A stretch of 20,857 nt of DNA from CAMAUF01 sp046152925 (lineage in GTDB: Bacteria > Chloroflexota > Dehalococcoidia > Tepidiformales > Tepidiformaceae). The stretch spans positions 1 to 20,857 of the forward strand of contig JBJXFX010000160.1 in the NCBI GenBank assembly GCA_046152925.1, in the 5' to 3' direction. Below the pieces are notes generated by a model. The model did not search any database. It was not told the origin of the DNA and worked only from the letters and a program-made list of their open reading frames with translations. The position numbers were made by a program, and so were the translations under genes. Positions 19,637-20,857 of this stretch are shown here, one piece after another. The first letter of the stretch is position 1; every line of letters starts with the position of its first letter.

Positions 19637-20815
19637 GTGAGCCGCGAACAACTCTTGGCGATGGCTCGCCACGAAATCGAGAACCTGAGCAAGAACCAAA
19701 TCACGCTCGCCGACGACGTCTACCGGGTCCCGGCCGGGAATTACATCAATCAGGAGCGATGGGAGCTTGAGGTCGACAGGATCTTCAAACGGCTCCCGCT
19801 CGCCCTCGGCTTCTCCTGCGAAATGCGTGAACCGGGGCAGTATCAGTCGCTCTCCGTGATGGGGAACCCCGTGCTCATGGTCCGCGGCAACGACGGCGTG
19901 ATGCGCGCCTTCATGAACATGTGCAGCCATCGCGGCGCCATCATCGCGGCCGAGGGCTGTGGCGAGGCGAAAGGCTTCCGTTGCCCCTACCACGCCTGGT
20001 CCTACGACCTCGAAGGCCGCCTCGTCAGCGTCTTCGACAACAAGAACTTCGGCGACATCAACCGGAGCGAGTACGGCCTCACCCCGCTGCCCTGCGAAGA
20101 GCGCGCCGGCGTCGTCTGGGTGACGCTGACGCCCAACTCCAATGTTGAGATCGATTCCTTTCTCGCCGGCTATGGCGAGGTGATGGAAGACCTCGGCTTT
20201 AAGGACATGCACGTCGTCGGCCGCAACTACCTGGAAGGCCCCAACTGGAAGGTCGCCTACGACGGCTATCGCGACCTCTACCACATCCCGATCCTGCACC
20301 GGAACAGCTTCGGCCCGGACGCCGCCTACCAGCCGGACTTCTTCCACTTCGGCTCACACTGCCGGATGATCTCGCCGAAGAACCACGACCGCCTCGCGGA
20401 CCTCCCCGAGGAGCAGTGGACAAACGAGATGTTGACCCCGGGCGTCTGGACGATCTTCCCGAACTGCTCGATCGCCGGCGGCTCCGGCTCGGGCTTCATG
20501 TTCTCGCAGATGTTCCCCGGTAAGACGCCGACCGAGTCGTTCACGGTGCAGACGTTCCTCCAGCCGGGCCGCGACGACTCAAACGACGACCGCGCCGAAA
20601 TCGAGAAGCGCATGGCCTTCCTCAAGGTCGTCGTCAACGAAGAGGACTACATCACCGGCAAGGGCATCCAGCGCGCGATCGCAACGGGCGCCAAGACGCA
20701 CCTCCTCTTCGGCCGGAACGAAGGCGGAGGGCAACAGTTCCACAAGTGGGTCGACGCCCTCGTCCACACCGAGGACAAGGACGTGCCCCAGCTCCTCGCC
20801 GCGGGCGTGAAGTAG
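19637..20815 (+). CDS. Rieske ring-hydroxylating oxygenase, alpha subunit
   Basis: A 392-residue large subunit of an aromatic-ring-hydroxylating (or Rieske-type monooxygenase) system that adds oxygen to a substrate using electrons from a reductase. The [2Fe-2S] Rieske motif is C96-x-H98, then C116-x2-H119 (MCSHRG, CPYHAW). The catalytic iron site has D213 in RDLYH, H216 and H221 (YHIPILH), with D337 in NEEDYI as the likely third ligand. All key residues are present. The start is GTG 19637, six bases after AAGGAG. No beta subunit, ferredoxin or reductase gene is visible before the window ends, so these may lie just beyond. Its neighbours include an extradiol dioxygenase that could cleave the diol formed. 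Confidence 0.94.
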   Translation: MSREQLLAMARHEIENLSKNQITLADDVYRVPAGNYINQERWELEVDRIFKRLPLALGFSCEMREPGQYQSLSVMGNPVLMVRGNDGVMRAFMNMCSHRGAIIAAEGCGEAKGFRCPYHAWSYDLEGRLVSVFDNKNFGDINRSEYGLTPLPCEERAGVVWVTLTPNSNVEIDSFLAGYGEVMEDLGFKDMHVVGRNYLEGPNWKVAYDGYRDLYHIPILHRNSFGPDAAYQPDFFHFGSHCRMISPKNHDRLADLPEEQWTNEMLTPGVWTIFPNCSIAGGSGSGFMFSQMFPGKTPTESFTVQTFLQPGRDDSNDDRAEIEKRMAFLKVVVNEEDYITGKGIQRAIATGAKTHLLFGRNEGGGQQFHKWVDALVHTEDKDVPQLLAAGVK

Positions 20816-20848
20816 CGACCTTTCAGCCCAAGGCGCTTTCGAAGCGGG

Positions 20849-20857
20849 CCCCCCCCC
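20849..20857. other. Run of nine C's at the window end
   Basis: The sequence ends in an uninterrupted run of C directly after a short CGCTT-TCG-AAGCG hairpin (20834-20846). A homopolymer exactly at the edge suggests a contig end or assembly artefact. The hairpin could be a weak terminator for the Rieske gene. Confidence 0.6.

Overview
This 20.9 kb window is GC-rich chromosomal DNA packed with genes on both strands. The gene content includes an F420-type luciferase-like oxidoreductase, a PAC2 protein, a SUI1/YciH factor, an unusual number of short-chain dehydrogenases (SDRs), and several starts that look leaderless. Together these point to a GC-rich Chloroflexota (Dehalococcoidia-like) or, second choice, an actinomycete. 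There is no rRNA or tRNA gene, transposase, phage gene or CRISPR array that I can recognise. The left edge cuts a gene. The right edge ends in nine C's, which looks like a contig end.

Layout. (1) 1-2005, minus strand: a three-gene operon of SnoaL-like protein, SDR and F420-dependent LLM oxidoreductase, with its own promoter. (2) 2164-3105 minus: a secreted PepSY-containing protein, divergent from an OmpR-type response regulator and histidine kinase (3253-5287 plus). (3) 5284-10361 minus: an oxidative block reading ArsR regulator, AHSA1-type SRPBCC, a second SRPBCC protein, a small conserved protein, cytochrome P450, and a 4Fe-4S/FMN/FAD ene-reductase of the 2,4-dienoyl-CoA reductase/trimethylamine dehydrogenase class. 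The same palindrome, GTAACC-N4-GGTTAC, lies in front of arsR and again in front of the second SRPBCC gene. (4) 10446-11552 plus: a progesterone 5-beta-reductase/iridoid-synthase-like (PRISE) SDR. (5) 11560-14043 minus: an SDR lacking the usual catalytic residues, a PanE/ApbA-like reductase and a pentapeptide-repeat protein. (6) 14099-15871 plus: a tight PAC2 / unknown / SUI1 operon. (7) 15990-17114 minus and 17264-18130 plus: a FAD oxidoreductase and an extradiol ring-cleavage dioxygenase, divergent around a perfect CRP-type site. (8) 18150-19342 minus: a WYL regulator and a VOC protein separated by an inverted array of octamer repeats. (9) 19637-20815 plus: the alpha subunit of a Rieske ring-hydroxylating oxygenase, behind a 250 bp control region rich in palindromes.

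Taken together, the P450, ene-reductase, PRISE reductase, SDRs, FAD oxidoreductase, Rieske oxygenase and extradiol dioxygenase suggest breakdown of polycyclic or aromatic compounds (terpenoid, steroid-like or aromatic). Several small binding-fold proteins (SnoaL, SRPBCC, VOC) sit among them. The substrate cannot be read from the sequence. The strongest new points are the shared ArsR operators, the recurring leaderless-type starts, the CRP-type site between two catabolic genes, the octamer array, the catalytically atypical SDR, and the PAC2-unknown-SUI1 operon.
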